64,000 nt of DNA from Elgaria multicarinata webbii (GCF_023053635.1 NC_086184.1:13996379-14060378); one strand, 5' to 3'; counted from the stretch's first letter, positions 1-11,568 are shown. A program made the numbers and translations. Notes: generated by a model not told the origin, from the letters alone.

Positions 1-1035
1 GTTTAAATACAATAGAAGGTTAACCTTTATATATATATATATATGTTGGGTTTTGGTGGCTGAATCTGTGATTTTGCAACTGTATCTACCTAATTCTATA
101 TATATTAAAGGTGAACTTATTCTCCGAGTGCTCATGCTTATGTAGCCCAAATGGGACCATCTGTACACAGGTATCAGCAGCCTTTGGTGGGTGTCCAAAT
201 TCGCAGAAGTATATATATATATATATAAAGTTTAGGGGGGGAAACAAAACTTAAGATTGTGGAACTTCCAAAAGAAACAACCCAATGAGGACTGAACATA
301 TTCAGTGACCAGAGAACATTGAATATCTGAGGGATGGGGGGAGTGGAAAACCTGGGAGGAAGGAGAATGGAATGGAATAGCCTAGAAAAGGGCACAAGAG
401 GGTGGAACCCGAAACAGGAGCTCTCCTGTGCAAAAGCTGGAAAACCACCAAACAATACAAACACAAGAAGGGCCGTGCTGGAGCAAGAGTCCATCTAGTC
501 CAGCATTCTGTTCACACAATGGCCAGTTTATTTATTGCATTTCTATAATGCCCAATAGCCGACCTGGGACCCACAAGCAGGACACGATGCAAAGCACCCT
601 CCCACCCATGGTCCCCAGCAACTGGTGCAGTTGGGGAAAGGGAATGCCGTCATCTGAGAAACTCTTAAGGGCTCACAGGCCTGAAGTTCAACTCCCTCTT
701 ATTAGTGACAGTGGTCTTGTGTCGCATGACCGGGACCATAATCACAGCAATTTGTGTAAAAGGGTGCTGTCAGCTCAAGCAATGAGATTTGCTCTTTTGG
801 GGGATTTTTTTTTTAAAAAAAATAGTTCTCATGTGCAAAAAACACACATTTCTGTTAGGAGCTGGCCATGCTGAAAAACAGATAATTTAAGATCTGCAAT
901 CAAATACAAATTCACGAGTTGGAGGGGGTTGTCATAATTTGGCATCAAAATATGTGGCATAAAGTGCAGGCTGGGGGCGGTATACTGTATTTCGTATGCA
1001 AATGGCTTAGATTTTTAGTCCACTCTGCTTTTGTA
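1..1035. other. Upstream POP4 region or first intron; SINE and microsatellite, no gene
   Basis: TA-rich microsatellites (about 33-46 and 211-230) and a SINE-like copy (about 445-690) are visible. The POP4 first exon was not found here. Confidence 0.4.
445..690 (+). repeat. SINE-like interspersed repeat
   Basis: Contains the recurrent block about GTCCATCTAGTCCAGCATTC, ACACAATGGCCAG, CAAGCAGGACACGA and CCCACCCATGGTCCCCAGCAA. The same blocks recur at 28,940, 49,462 and, on the other strand, 51,270 and 53,935. A LINE-tail fragment seems inserted near 528-560. Confidence 0.6.
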
Positions 1036-1037
1036 AC

Positions 1038-1068
<31 letters not shown>

Positions 1069-1250
1069 TTATTTGTATCCCGCCTTTTGCCCAATGCTGG
1101 GCCTCAAGGCGGCCTTACAAAGTTTAAAATATACATGGGGGGGGGGGAGGGAAACAAAACCATAAACAATCAAAAAATACACAACAAAATTATAAGACAT
1201 TAACATAGATGGAGGGCTGGATTATTCTCCAAAGGCCTGCTTGAACAAAA
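1036..1250 (-). mobile_element. L2-type LINE 3' end fragment
   Basis: An ATT microsatellite is followed by the tail GTATCCCGCCTTTTGCCCAA. It matches the tail of the longer copy at 27,973-28,912 and is heavily 5' truncated. The sense strand is minus, with the (AAT)n end lying at low coordinates. Confidence 0.75.
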
Positions 1251-1366
1251 AAGCCATAGTGGGTTGTTTTGATCATGCGAACTAAGCCCTTAACTTCTGT
1301 CAGGATCTCTCATTTTTGCCTGGGGGCTGGAGAAATGCTTTCAGTGTAAGCTTGAACATTGCCTAT
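1251..1366 (+). repeat. 116-bp local duplicate, copy 1
   Basis: Nearly identical to 5644-5759: same length, about three differences. It begins in the end of a foldback element and continues into sequence I do not recognise as a repeat family. Confidence 0.75.
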
Positions 1367-1469
1367 TGCACTTGTTTTTGAACTTGGAGTCTGTGAACTT
1401 TTTGCTTGGACTCTTTTTGAAACAACATCCAATCTTTTGTATGGAAACCCATCTCTCTCTCTCTTCCAG

Positions 1470-1522
1470 ATGTGTTATATAAACCGCTGCCACAACAAAC
1501 AGCAACGCTCCTTAACATCCAG
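1470..1522 (+). CDS. POP4: POP4 coding exon (N-terminal)
   Basis: A pyrimidine-rich CTCTCTCTCTTCCAG acceptor precedes it and GTACTT follows. It enters with two bases of a split codon and encodes [17 protein letters not shown], aligning with human VIYHALSQ and the residues after it. It ends in phase 0, matching the next exon. This exon is short and easily missed because the other two frames are also partly open. Confidence 0.85.
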
Positions 1523-4500
1523 GTACTTTCTGTCTGCTGGAACAGTATATATGAAAGCAATAGATACAGGTGAATTGAAAGCATTTCTTCAGTGTGTACT
1601 TATCAGCAGAAGGTACAGAATGAAAGAGGTTATATATTAAAACAAAGTAGTAACAGCAGGATCCTATACCTGTCCGCTTGTGAATTCAGTGAGGTTTACT
1701 CCCAGGTAAGTGCATATAGGATTGAGCCTAAAAGACCTGACCTAAGAACCCTGCTGAATCAAACCTAAGGCATGCTGTTTCCCTCCTGATCACATTGAGA
1801 CGTATTGATAGATTGATTTGATTTGTATGTTGCTTTTCTACCCAAAATCATTTTCAGCACTGCTGCAAACTTTGGGGTTCCCTCAAGCCTACTCCTATCC
1901 CCCTTTTGTGTGTGGTTTGGTGCTGTTTTAGCTACGGAAGGATTGGCACTCAGGAAATAGAAGTTCGGCTTTTAGTGTGAGAGTGTGTGAGTGCTGAATG
2001 AATCATGGATGTTCAGAACAAAAATAGAATAATATGGAAAAGTACATAGCTAAAGTACACAGGTCAGAAATGATGGGCAATGTCTCCAAGGTCAGGCATT
2101 TTAAGGTCTCCAAGGTCAGCCAAAATACAGGCAACGAGGACATTTTGGTGACTCTTGCCTAACCCTCGATTTAGTATTAGTGACTCTAGAAACTCATTTT
2201 TGCAGCCCCAAGGATCAAAGGAGGCTGAGGCCTTTGTAAAAGCATTTCTGAAGCGCAGCATGCCCCAGAAGAGCGATGAAATCATCCAAGACCACTTAAC
2301 TCGAAAAGCTGTCGTCCTTGAACACTTCCATAAGAAGAGGAAGCGGCAGAAAAAGAAGAAAAAGAAAGGGTTCTCTGCCAAGCAGAGGAGAGACATGCGG
2401 CTTTTTGAGATTCAACCAGAACAGCAAAGGTAATTGAATAGGATTTGTCCCGTTTGGGTTGTGAAGGGCCAGGAGAGAGATTGGAAAAAATATTGTGGCG
2501 GCGGAGGGATTCCTGGCCTTTACATCTCTGATGTGCTTTCTGTAGAAATTTTTGAACTGGAATACTTTCCACTGTTTTTTTCTGATAGCCCAAAGTAGGT
2601 CATTGGTTCCATTGTCGTACTTCTCTAAAACTCAGGACGTTTTTCCTGATGTCCTGATGTTACTGGCTTCCTGTAACTTGAGCCCATTATTCCCTATCCT
2701 GCACTCTGTGATGATCGAGAAGAGATCCTGGCCCTCCTCTGTGTGACAGCCTTCCAAGGACTTGAAGAGTGCTATCACGTCTCCCCTCAGACTTCTGTTC
2801 TCATGTGAGAGGTTTCTTGCTTTGGGCTGGTTCATGGAGCCGAAAGAGGAGAGAGCTTATTTTTAAAAGTTTTGTGTTGACCACCCTGTCACTGGTTCAC
2901 ACGCTTGTGTCCTTATTGCGATAATTACAATATGAAGTGATGTGAGTGGTGATCCATCATGGCTCTAATGCCTCTGAGAACTTTGAACCAGCCTTATAAT
3001 AATGTTATTGTTTTGTGTCTTCTTGTTTTGGTTTGTTTTTACTCCTTTGCAAACCATTTCAAGATTTGTTTTGCAGGGGAAGCGGTATATAAATATTGTT
3101 AATAATAATAACAACTTTCAGAATGCCTAGTTTTCCTGCCGATGCAGGGCTTCTCAGGTCAGTTATTCAGTTCACACATGCAACTGCCCTCAAGCATAGG
3201 GAAATTGGGCAGTGTACACATATGTGCGAACAAGCCCCTTGGCTTCCTGAAGTTAACAGTGGCCTTGTCTTTAAAAAAAAAAACTTGCCTAGTTGTTGAT
3301 GACCAGAAATTGCATGCAATTCCAGGTCATCGGCATCCCTTCTCCACAGGGTAGTGGAAAAGGGACGGAGTGTTGCATCCCTCCTCGGCAAAGAAACATC
3401 GCGGCCTGCCCCAGGAGGGAGGGACTGAGCCTGCCGCCCCTCTTCTGCTAGCTCACAGCGGTCTAAGGAAAAAAAACGTTTTGCAAGCTAACCACTTTTG
3501 TGGGTTTATTTACAAGGCTGGTTATCACACAGTATTTAAGAAGTCATAGCCCCGGCCACTGTTTCGTACCTGGCTCCAGTTAACGGACCTCAGGATTCTA
3601 GTAGATGATGGTGATGTAGGTGTAGATCCTACAAAGCTGGTGTCTGCCTGCCCCTGCCCAACTCTGTATAAAATAGTTTCTCAGAATATTCCGAACACTA
3701 GATTACCCATTTAAAATTATTCTGGAATTCTCCTTGGCCGCTAGAGGGCATCTTGTTCTCTTTCTATTCTAAGGTGCCCCTGCTTCGAAGAATGATAACG
3801 TTTGCTTTGTCTAAAATAACTTAAAAGTGGTCTCAAGGAGTGCAGAGCTCTGGTGAAGGGCTAGCAAAGCAGTTAGAAAGGATGAGTCTTTAGTGTCAGG
3901 CAATGAACAGAGAAGTATTCTGCCCAGACCGCAGCTTGGAACTGGCTACCACGCATCCTAGCCAGTGACAATTACAGGTAGTTGTTTTGATCCAGCAGAG
4001 AAAAACATCCGACAGTATCGACTTAAATGTCGTGAAGTAGCGACTCAATGCGCTTGTGACATTTTAATTGGCCCTCCTTTTTATTTTAACCAGGGACGAT
4101 TAAAGCCAATTGTGTGTCTTTGTGTTTACAGTCTTAAAATTTCTGGAAATTCTGATGCTGTAGGGGGAACGTGTATGTTGCTCTTGTATTTCCGGGGACG
4201 GGGATTGAAGAGCTTTGAAAAATGATTCAAAATGCCCCGTACTAGAATGTGACTAGGTTGTTTGTACAGGTCTGCATCCTTTTCATAGGGACACAGGAAG
4301 CTGCCTTATAGTGAGTCAGACCATGGGTCCATCTAGCCCGGTATTGTCGACACTGACTGGCAGCAGCTCTCCATGGTTTCAGACGGAATCCTTTTCCTCG
4401 CCCTACCTGGAGAGGCCGGGAATCGAACCTGGCACCTTCTGCATGCAAAGCGTTTGCTCTGTCACGCTGAGCTAAGGCCCCTCCCATGGTATAACTCAAA

Positions 4501-7500
4501 GTGTAACTTACTTTCAGGGGAACTCAGCTTTCAATATTCTGTGCAAAGGGGGTTCTCTGTGGAATGTAATACTTCCACAGAAGTCGTTCAAGCAGGGATA
4601 GACACCCGTGCCCCATACACCATTCACCAGACACCCACCCCCCGCTACTTACATGCCCCTGGATGAGCCACCAGGCAGTCTGAGGGCACCCAGCGAGCAG
4701 CACCCAACTGACTGACCCTCAGCGAGCCGCCATCTTGCGTGAAAATGGCGGCTCGTTATTTTATGTAAAGTCCTTTTACGCAAATGGTGGCCGCCAAGTG
4801 GCCATTTACACAAGATTACCGGTGTGAATGTACTGTCCAGGATGTCCTATCTATTATGACTTCTGGCTTTGATCAAGGCTCTCGTGCCGAGGGCTCTCCA
4901 GCCCTGCTATCAAAAATCCTTTAATTAGCGGGATTGAAGTTCAATCTCCGGGAGAACAAGAGCTATACCACTGAGCCATGATTCCTCCCCTTAGATTTAG
5001 ACAGCTAATAAAAAAGGCTAAGGAGACACACAGCCTGAAAGTCCAGTAAAAATTGAAAGCCAGCTATAGCAATAATGAACGGTGCCTTAAACTTGATGGA
5101 AAATCCAATTTTAAGACCTGAGCCAGAAAGAGCAGAAAGTCCCATCTTTGCTGCTACTTTTGGGGGGACATGCTGCTTGTACAGTAGCAGCCACACTAAA
5201 ATCTTAGAATTTTCCAGTGGTTGTGTTCACACAGCATAACAGCCCAGCTACACTAACAAACCATGGTTTGTTAACGTGGACAACCGGCAGTTCACAATCC
5301 ATGGTTTAGTGGCAACCTGTACTCAACCCATATTCATCCTAGAGTGTGGGTTGTTGTGTTGTGTGAACCTTGTCATTGGACTTGTTCACATGATTTTAAT
5401 TCCTGGTGTGTGCCAGATGCCATTTCCCAATTGCCTGCCTGGGTGTGGTTTATCGTGCTGTCTGAACCCAGGTGGTGTGGCTTGCTTGAGGGAGAAACAA
5501 CCCTCAAATAACCCATGGCCTGTTGTTAGGTTATTTGAGATTTACCTGGGTTTGGACAACAAGACAAGCCACACCCATGCGGGTAATTAAGGAAATGTGC
5601 CCAGCACATGCCAGGGATTAAAACAAGCCACCATGACTTATTTAAGCCACAGTGGGTTGTTTTGATCATGCGAACTAAGCCCTTAACTTCTGTCAGGATC
5701 TCTCACTTTTGCCTGGGGGCTGGAGAAATGCTTTCAGTGTAAGCCTGAACATTGCCTATACAAACAATGAGATGCATCACTCTGGGATTTTATTATTGTG
5801 TTTTTATCTCTCTGGCGATAACATTCTGTTTGTAAAACAGTTAAATCAGAAGGGAAAATGTTTCTTATCCTAAGCAGAATACGCTTAATAGATGCTTTGA
5901 AATATTGCTGCTCCTGGAGAATAAAAATCTTGTGACTTGTTCTATAGGTATGAGATATTTGTACCATTGCATGAACTATGGAAACAGTACATCAGAGACC
6001 TCTGCAATGGACTCAGGCCGGAGGCGTAAGTTCATTCAACTTAAGTAATTGTCAGATCACTTTTTGCAAATACGGTGGCGAGAGAGGCCATTCCTCAGAA
6101 AGTCAGGATATTCCTCGTGAGAGGAGAGCCTTCCGTTAGAGCCAAAGTAGTAGTAATTTATTAATGCTTAGGCCATAGGCCATTCGCATACAGAATAGAT
6201 ACACTATGAAGAAACAACAATATAAAAGTACTACATATAATCACAAAGGGAATTCTCTTTCCAGGCTGTACTACTTCAGATTGTAGGTTTATTTGTAGGG
6301 ATTGGTTTATTTTTAATATACAGCCATGGGAAACCTGACCCACATGATTTTTCTCAGTATTCCCTTTGCCTCAAAAAGCCTGTTCTTTGGGGGTAATGCA
6401 GAAGTTATCAAATAAGCCTGTCTTGCGTTTAATCTCTGTACAGCACTTAGTAAATGTTAGGTGCTTTATAAATGATGATCAGTAATAAGGATAAAAGAAA
6501 ACCATGAAAGCATTGCTTTCTCCTGGAGGTCAACGCTTAAAGAGGGTAGGGCTGGGATGTTGGGAGAATGTGAATGTCCTGATCTGCAACCTCAGTTTGG
6601 TACAAGAATTTTTAGAGAATGTGAGTATTAGCTCTTCTTTGACAGCTTCTAGATAGCCCTCCTTAAGCATGGTTCAATAGAAGTGTCTGTGCTTTAAAAT
6701 AATAAACGTGTAGAATCCTGTACAGATGCTTGATGTGAGAATCCTATCAATTGCGCCATCGCCACTTGGAGGCTTCTGAGTTTTCTATGCCCTACCGGAC
6801 TGAAGCCAGCAAGGCGAGAGGAGCCGCGGAGGTGATCTTTTTCTCCTCATCCTCTGTCCTTGATTTTCACTAGAGAGCCTTTTCAGACCATCTACCAAGG
6901 GACCATCAGAGGGAGAGGGAAGGACCGTCAGAGGGAGAGGGAAGGAGGCTGGAGGAAGCTCAGGATATCTCATACCCTGGCCTCCTCTCCCCACCCACTG
7001 GAATGCCCTCTTTCCTCCTCCTTCAAGGTTGCCTTTACAACCTTGGAAAGGCAGCCAGCACTCAGTGCTGGTTGTTTTGTGGGGGGGGGGGGATCTAGGG
7101 TTGGCTCTCCCGATTCCCCCTTCCAAGGTCAGAATGCTGTCTCCGACTTCAGAAACGTTTAAATTCTCTTCACAGTGTCGTCTTGACATATTAATTTTGA
7201 TTTATTTTTTTTAATCCGTTGAAGAATTTTAATGTGTGTGTGTTTCTGGGTTTTTATCAGACAGCCACAGATGATTCAGGCCAAATTGCTAAAGGCTGAT
7301 TTTCATGGAGCTCTTGTTACAGGTATTCCTTCTCCATTCCTATGCATGAACGTTTTTTTTATCTAGACTTGACCTGTCACAAAGGTTGAAAGTAGGGTGT
7401 GGCCTGATTCATTTAATTTTGGTTGATTGTGTGAATTTTCACTGATCAGTCAGCCAAGTGATTGATTGGCAAAACGTTTTCTTTTCGTTTGCATGTGACA

Positions 7501-10500
7501 AACGAACAAAAAACGTATGCTTTGTTTTTAGATGATACATGTACATATCACACACAAGAGAGAAAGCCTCTTCTAGTGTGGCATTTCCCATCTGTAGTTT
7601 TCATAAGTTCTGGTATTAAAATAATTAGTCTACTATGCATTAAGTTCTTGTATGAAAAGAATTAACCTATTACCTATGCAGCCAATCTATGTCACAGTTC
7701 AAATGTAACTGTTTTGGGCTGATAAGCCCGGTGCCTGCCTCCCTCCCTCCCCTCCTCCCTCATATACCTGGCTTTAGAGCTTATATCACTCTTTCTTATA
7801 GACTCATAGAATAGTAGAGTTGGAAGGGGCCTATAAGGCCATCGAGTCCAACCCCCTGCTCAATGCAGGAATCCACTCTAAAGTATCCCTAACAGATGGT
7901 TGTCCAGCTGCCTCTTGAAGGCCTCTAGTGTGGGAGAGCCCACAACCTCCCTAGGTAACTGGTTCCATTGTCGTACTGCTCTAACAGTCAGGGAGTTTTT
8001 CCTGATGTCCAGCCCGTTATTCCATGTCCTGCACTCTGGGATGATCAAGAAGAGATCCTGGCCCTCCTCTGTGTGACAACCTTTTAAGTATTTGGAGAGT
8101 GTTATCATGTGTCCCCTCAATCTTCTCTTCTCCAGGCTAAACATGCCCAGTTCTTTCAGTCTCTCTTCATAGGGCTTTGTTTCCAGACCCCTGATCATCC
8201 TGGTTGCCCTCCTCTGAACACGCTCCAGCTTGTCTGCATCCTTCTTGAAGTGTGGTGCCCAGAACTGGACACAGTACTCTGGATGAGGCCTAACCAGGGC
8301 CGAAGAGAGAGGAACCAGTACCTCACGCGATTTGGAAACTGTACTTAATGTAGTCCAAAATAGCATTTGCCTTTCTTGCAGCCATATCGCACTGTTGGCT
8401 CATACTCAGCTTGTGATCTACAACAATTCCAAGATCTTTCTCGTTTGTAGTATTGCTGAGTCAAGTATCCCCCATCATGTAACTGTGTATTTGGTTTCTA
8501 TTTCCTAGAAGTAGAACTTGGCATTTATCCCTATTAAATCACTATATCTCATAACACCTAAACTGGGAAACTGTGGTTTAATCAGACAGCCACAGATGAT
8601 TCAGGTGGTGCTAAGATCTAAAAATGCATATTTGCTGATTTTTAGAACTGAAAGACTGGGCGGTATCCAACAGTGTCATTCCACAAACTCAGATAGCGCT
8701 AGCCGATCTCTGCTGAATCTTTCCATTGAACAAGCACTTGCTCATTATGCTTGAGCAACCGTAGCTCTAGTTGGCTCCTGGCCTTGCGCATCGTTTGGAA
8801 CCTAGTTTTACGCTAGCCCAATGTCATTTGCACTGGCGGAATGACACTGGTGGATACTGCCTTAAAAACTTTGGAAAAATAAAGCCTTCGGCTGGCACAG
8901 AAAAGACCACAACATGGGCTCCAGGTGAACCTCTCTGGGGATGTCGTTCCACAACCAGGATGCCACTATGCAAGTATGCAATTGTGTTCTACCCAGCCGG
9001 GTAGATCATTGCAATGTTTCAGGCTAAAACTGAATCCCCTAACTTCCCCTAACAGTGATGTGGTTTTTGTTTTTTATAGTGACAAAATCTAAATGTCCCT
9101 CCTACGTTGGTATCACAGGCATCATCCTACAGGAAATGAAACACGTTTTCAAAATTATCACAAAAGAAGACAAGCTGAAAGGTATGTATGGGACACATCT
9201 TACCCTCACTTGTTTCATTCTTGGGTCACGCCGAATTACCCAATGAATCATGGCTCCTTTTTCAGTGATAGCTGCCGGTTAAGAGCTGCTGAGTCTTTTT
9301 TTTTTTTAATGAAACTAGTAAATAGCCATTTAAATGATGTTTTCATTGGTATGCATAGTATGAAGACCAAGGTATCACAGTACCTAAAATAGACCAAGGA
9401 GTTGTACCCAAAGGGAACCTCTGGATACAACCCAAAGTTTAATACTGCCTGATGGCCTCTCAGTACAACAGTACTGAGAATGTTGTTGAACATTCCTTGC
9501 ACTCCTGCGATTGCCTGTCCTATTTCCTCTTGATGTCACAGTGGCCAGTGTGGCCAACATTGGCTTATGTGTGCTGATTTGAAGGTGTCTTCTCAATCTG
9601 GGCCGGCAACTGTCTAATGCTTATGGGTTTTGAACTCTGTGTGAAATTGAACCCTAGTCTTTGTGGGCTTTTGTTTCAGTGACCGTAGCACCTTCCAATG
9701 AAAAAAAGACTATGCTCCTAAATATATTACTTGGAAGAATTGTGTTAAAACTTGGAACGAAGTCCCATATTGTTATAATTACAAGTGGGCCTTCGCTGTA
9801 ATAGCACCCACCATCTGGAGAACCCTCCCTCGCGCAGTTCAGGAATTAGAAAATGTTTTCACACAGGCTTTCCTTGGCCTGTAACTGCTGCTGGGTTTAT
9901 TTTGGTTTCATGTGGTATTTTTAGACGTTTAAGGCTTTATTTTGTGATTTGATCTGTTGTATTTTATGGTTTTAATCGTGAACTGCCCAGAGAGCATTGC
10001 CAATTGGGCAGTATAAAAATGTAATAAATAACATAAAAATAAATAAAGTCCCTACTGCAAACTATGTCTAACTACATCTAATAGAAATAATCCTTATTCT
10101 TCGCCTCTTTACTGCTGTCTCTATTTCCCTCCCTGTTTTCTGTAGTGCTTTATTTCTTGATTGTAATCTCCTTGAGGCAGAGAGCTATCCTCTCATTCAT
10201 CATGTATAAGGAAGGTGCTATATAACTAATATTTCCTCACAAGACTTTGTGGGTTGGATCCAAATTTAATCATACTTCAAGGAGACGCATGGGAATTAAG
10301 TTAGTCAAGACTCATTTGAGTAGGGTGACCATATGAAAAGGAGGACAGGGCTCCTGTATCTTTAACAGTTGCATAGAAAACGAAATTTCAGTTGTCATTT
10401 GTATGTATGGAGAACGTGGTGAAATTACCTCTTCATCACAACAGTTAAAGCTGCAGGATCTATACTGGAGTGACCAGATTTAAAAGAGGGCAGGGCACCT

Positions 10501-10885
10501 GCAGCTTTAACTGGTGTGATGAAGAGGAGATTTCCCCAGGCTCCCCATATATACAAATGACACCTGCTGAAATTCCCTTTTCAATACAACTGTTAAAGAT
10601 ACAGGAGCCCTGTCCTCCTTTTCATATGGTCACCCAACATTTGAGTCCCACTCATTTCAGTAGGATTACTCTGATTAAATCTGGATCCTACCCATTATAT
10701 ACTCTAATAAGCAGCTGCTACGTTTTTCCCTCTTGGCTTCTCTTTCAGTTATTCCGAAGCTGAACAATGTCTTCAGCATGGAGGTCGATGGCTTCGTTTC
10801 TTATATCTATGGCAGCAGAATCCAATTCCGTGCCAGTGAGCGTTCGGCCAAGAAGTTCAAAGGAAGAGGAACGATGGATCTTTAA
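1470..10885 (+). CDS. POP4: POP4, ribonuclease P/MRP protein subunit p29 (six visible coding exons)
   Basis: POP4 (Rpp29) is a nuclear/nucleolar protein of RNase P and RNase MRP that binds the catalytic RNA and helps mature the 5' ends of tRNAs and process rRNA. Coding exons I can place are 1470-1522, 2206-2429, 5948-6025, 7261-7322, 9080-9181 and 10749-10885. Each has AG and GT flanks and the phases agree throughout. The reading matches vertebrate POP4 along its length: an N-terminal [12 protein letters not shown] segment, a lysine-rich stretch, [23 protein letters not shown], the Sm-like core around [13 protein letters not shown] and the C-terminal [16 protein letters not shown]. The visible exons total 656 nt. 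With about seven nucleotides from an unplaced first exon the protein would be about 220 residues, the human length. The first exon (initiator Met and one or two codons) is not identified and may lie upstream of the window. The gene looks intact. The introns carry CR1, SINE and hAT-like insertions. Confidence 0.95.
2206..2429 (+). CDS. POP4: POP4 coding exon (lysine-rich region)
   Basis: Acceptor TTTTTGCAG, donor GTAATT. It encodes the conserved [12 protein letters not shown] and KAVVLEHF segments, a polylysine run, [13 protein letters not shown] and EIQPEQQR. The last Arg codon is split with the next exon. Confidence 0.97.
2596..2832 (-). mobile_element. CR1 LINE 3' fragment
   Basis: Antisense of the CR1 ORF2 C-terminal region: read on the minus strand it shows the familiar [13 protein letters not shown] and NNGLKLQE strings. 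Diverged, in a POP4 intron. Confidence 0.75.
4286..4490 (-). repeat. tRNA-derived SINE
   Basis: On the minus strand a tRNA-like head shows an A box (TAGCTCAGCGTGA) and a B box (GGTTCGATTCC). The common squamate SINE body follows, with GTCAGTGTCGACAATACCGG and ATGGACCCATGGTCTGACTC. This is a SINE and not a functional tRNA, since the cloverleaf continues straight into the SINE body. Confidence 0.75.
4868..4992 (-). repeat. tRNA-derived SINE, diverged fragment
   Basis: A degenerate B-box-like block (GATTGAAGTTCAATCTCC on +) and CACTGAGCCATGA resemble the SINE at 4286-4490. Confidence 0.45.
5225..5675. mobile_element. Foldback MITE with CCATGGTTTGTTAA-type repeats
   Basis: It starts near GTGTTCACACAGCATAACA and ends near GTTGTTTTGATCATGCGAAC. 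Internal inverted copies of AACCATGGTTTG and ACCCATGGCCTGTTG are visible. Related copies lie at 27,090-27,440 and 29,150-29,350. It is non-autonomous, probably hAT-related. Confidence 0.5.
5644..5759 (+). repeat. 116-bp local duplicate, copy 2
   Basis: Copy of 1251-1366, located just upstream of the POP4 exon at 5948. Confidence 0.75.
5948..6025 (+). CDS. POP4: POP4 coding exon
   Basis: Acceptor TCTATAG, donor GTAAGT. It encodes [19 protein letters not shown] and NGLRPE, matching human POP4 [12 protein letters not shown] closely. Confidence 0.95.
6780..7140 (+). repeat. Interspersed repeat of the family that hosts the Polinton insertion
   Basis: Contains CTGGAGGAAGCTCAGGATAT, ATACCCTGGCCTCCTCTCC and GGAATGCCCTCTTTCCTCC. 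The same blocks occur at 29,395-29,530, about 47,740-47,880 and about 57,840-58,000. Several copies carry a CCCATCTAGC/GCTAGATGGG inverted end. Confidence 0.5.
7261..7322 (+). CDS. POP4: POP4 coding exon
   Basis: Acceptor TTTTTATCAG, donor GTATTC. It encodes [20 protein letters not shown], nearly identical to the human segment. A 25-bp copy of its acceptor and first 20 bases recurs at 8581-8605. Confidence 0.96.
7801..8555 (-). mobile_element. CR1 LINE, 5'-truncated
   Basis: Antisense 3' end (TCATAGAATAGTAGAGTTGG on +) followed by the C-terminal part of the CR1 reverse transcriptase. On the minus strand this reads [35 protein letters not shown] and [20 protein letters not shown]. It is the longest CR1 copy here and lies in a POP4 intron. 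Confidence 0.9.
8581..8605 (+). pseudogene. Duplicated acceptor and start of a POP4 exon
   Basis: 25 bases identical to 7256-7280, covering the ATCAG acceptor and the first 20 bases of the POP4 exon. The sequence after it diverges, so it is a fragment and not an alternative exon. It sits directly beyond the truncated end of the CR1 copy. Confidence 0.7.
9080..9181 (+). CDS. POP4: POP4 coding exon (Sm-like core)
   Basis: Acceptor TTTTTTATAG, donor GTATGT. It encodes [17 protein letters not shown] and then the [15 protein letters not shown] strand. This is the most conserved part of the p29 fold. Confidence 0.97.
9740..10048 (+). mobile_element. LINE 3' tail fragment
   Basis: Ends in GAACTGCCCAGAGAGCATTG and GGGCAGTATAAAAATGTAAT, then an (AAAT)-rich tail. 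This is the same 3' hairpin motif as at 57,000 and 62,550. Confidence 0.65.
10321..10637. mobile_element. hAT-like foldback MITE with 8-bp target duplication
   Basis: Long terminal inverted repeats begin TAGGGTGACCATATGAAAAG and TTGGGTGACCATATGAAAAG, each continuing through the GGACAGGGCTCCTGTATC block. The identical octamer CATTTGAG flanks it at 10313-10320 and 10638-10645. A second, inner inverted repeat (CTCTTCATCAC...AGTTAAAGCTGCAGG) is nested inside. It sits about 110 bp upstream of the last POP4 exon. Confidence 0.85.
10749..10885 (+). CDS. POP4: POP4 last coding exon and stop
   Basis: Acceptor TTCTCTTTCAG. It encodes [39 protein letters not shown] and RGTMDL, ending in TAA. The 3' UTR follows. 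No canonical AATAAA is obvious; TATAAA-like text near 11120 could serve. Confidence 0.96.
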
Positions 10886-11568
10886 CTCTTCTAGAAACTC
10901 AGAAAGTGATGTGTGTTTTCCAAGAGATGGGAAATACGCATAGCAACACATAAGAAACTGAGACTTAAAACAGAGTTGTGCATACCAGAAGGAAACCCCC
11001 ATGCTGTGTTAAATGAGACCTATCTGAAATATGTCCCTCCTAGCATACATGCATGCTCCTGTCTACTTCAAACTTCCGCTTTGGTACTTTGTAAATTATC
11101 TCAGTTTTGTTAAACTTGTTATATAAAATTATTCCTTTCTAGAGTACTGTCGGTCAGTCTTTCTCTTAATAGTTTTTTCAAAAATATCTCTGGGCCATTA
11201 AGATTAAGAGTTTCACAGTAGTAAAATATATTCGGATTGCATATTCATGTGACTGTTTCATAGACTTCCCTAGATAGCAACAAATCAAAAGTCTTTACAA
11301 TAGGAAAGCAGGACTTTGTGACACTGGCTTGTTGTGGGAGAGACAAGCCAGAATTCCCAGAAAGACAGAAGTCTTTTTTATAAAATATCTGGCTTAATAA
11401 TGGTCTGCAAACTGGACCAATAATGTCAATGAGGAAGTTAGGGACAACTCTGTGTTGTTGACTGGTGGCTTTGATTGGTATTCTTTCCCACCACTGCTAA
11501 CAAAGCTGTAGTCCTTTTTCAGGGGATAAAGGCAGTGCTGTTTTCTCCAGTTTTGCCATATGCTGGCC
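10886..11568 (+). other. POP4 3' UTR and adjoining unannotated sequence
   Basis: AT-rich non-coding sequence follows the POP4 stop. The transcript probably ends near 11,120-11,150, where TATAAAAT-like text is followed by a GT-rich stretch. I see no other gene before the foldback element at 11,569. Confidence 0.5.

Noticed and set aside
4370-4490. Possible tRNA gene on the minus strand
   Set aside because: A and B boxes are present, but the sequence continues into the body of a known-type SINE, so it is tRNA-derived and not a tRNA gene.
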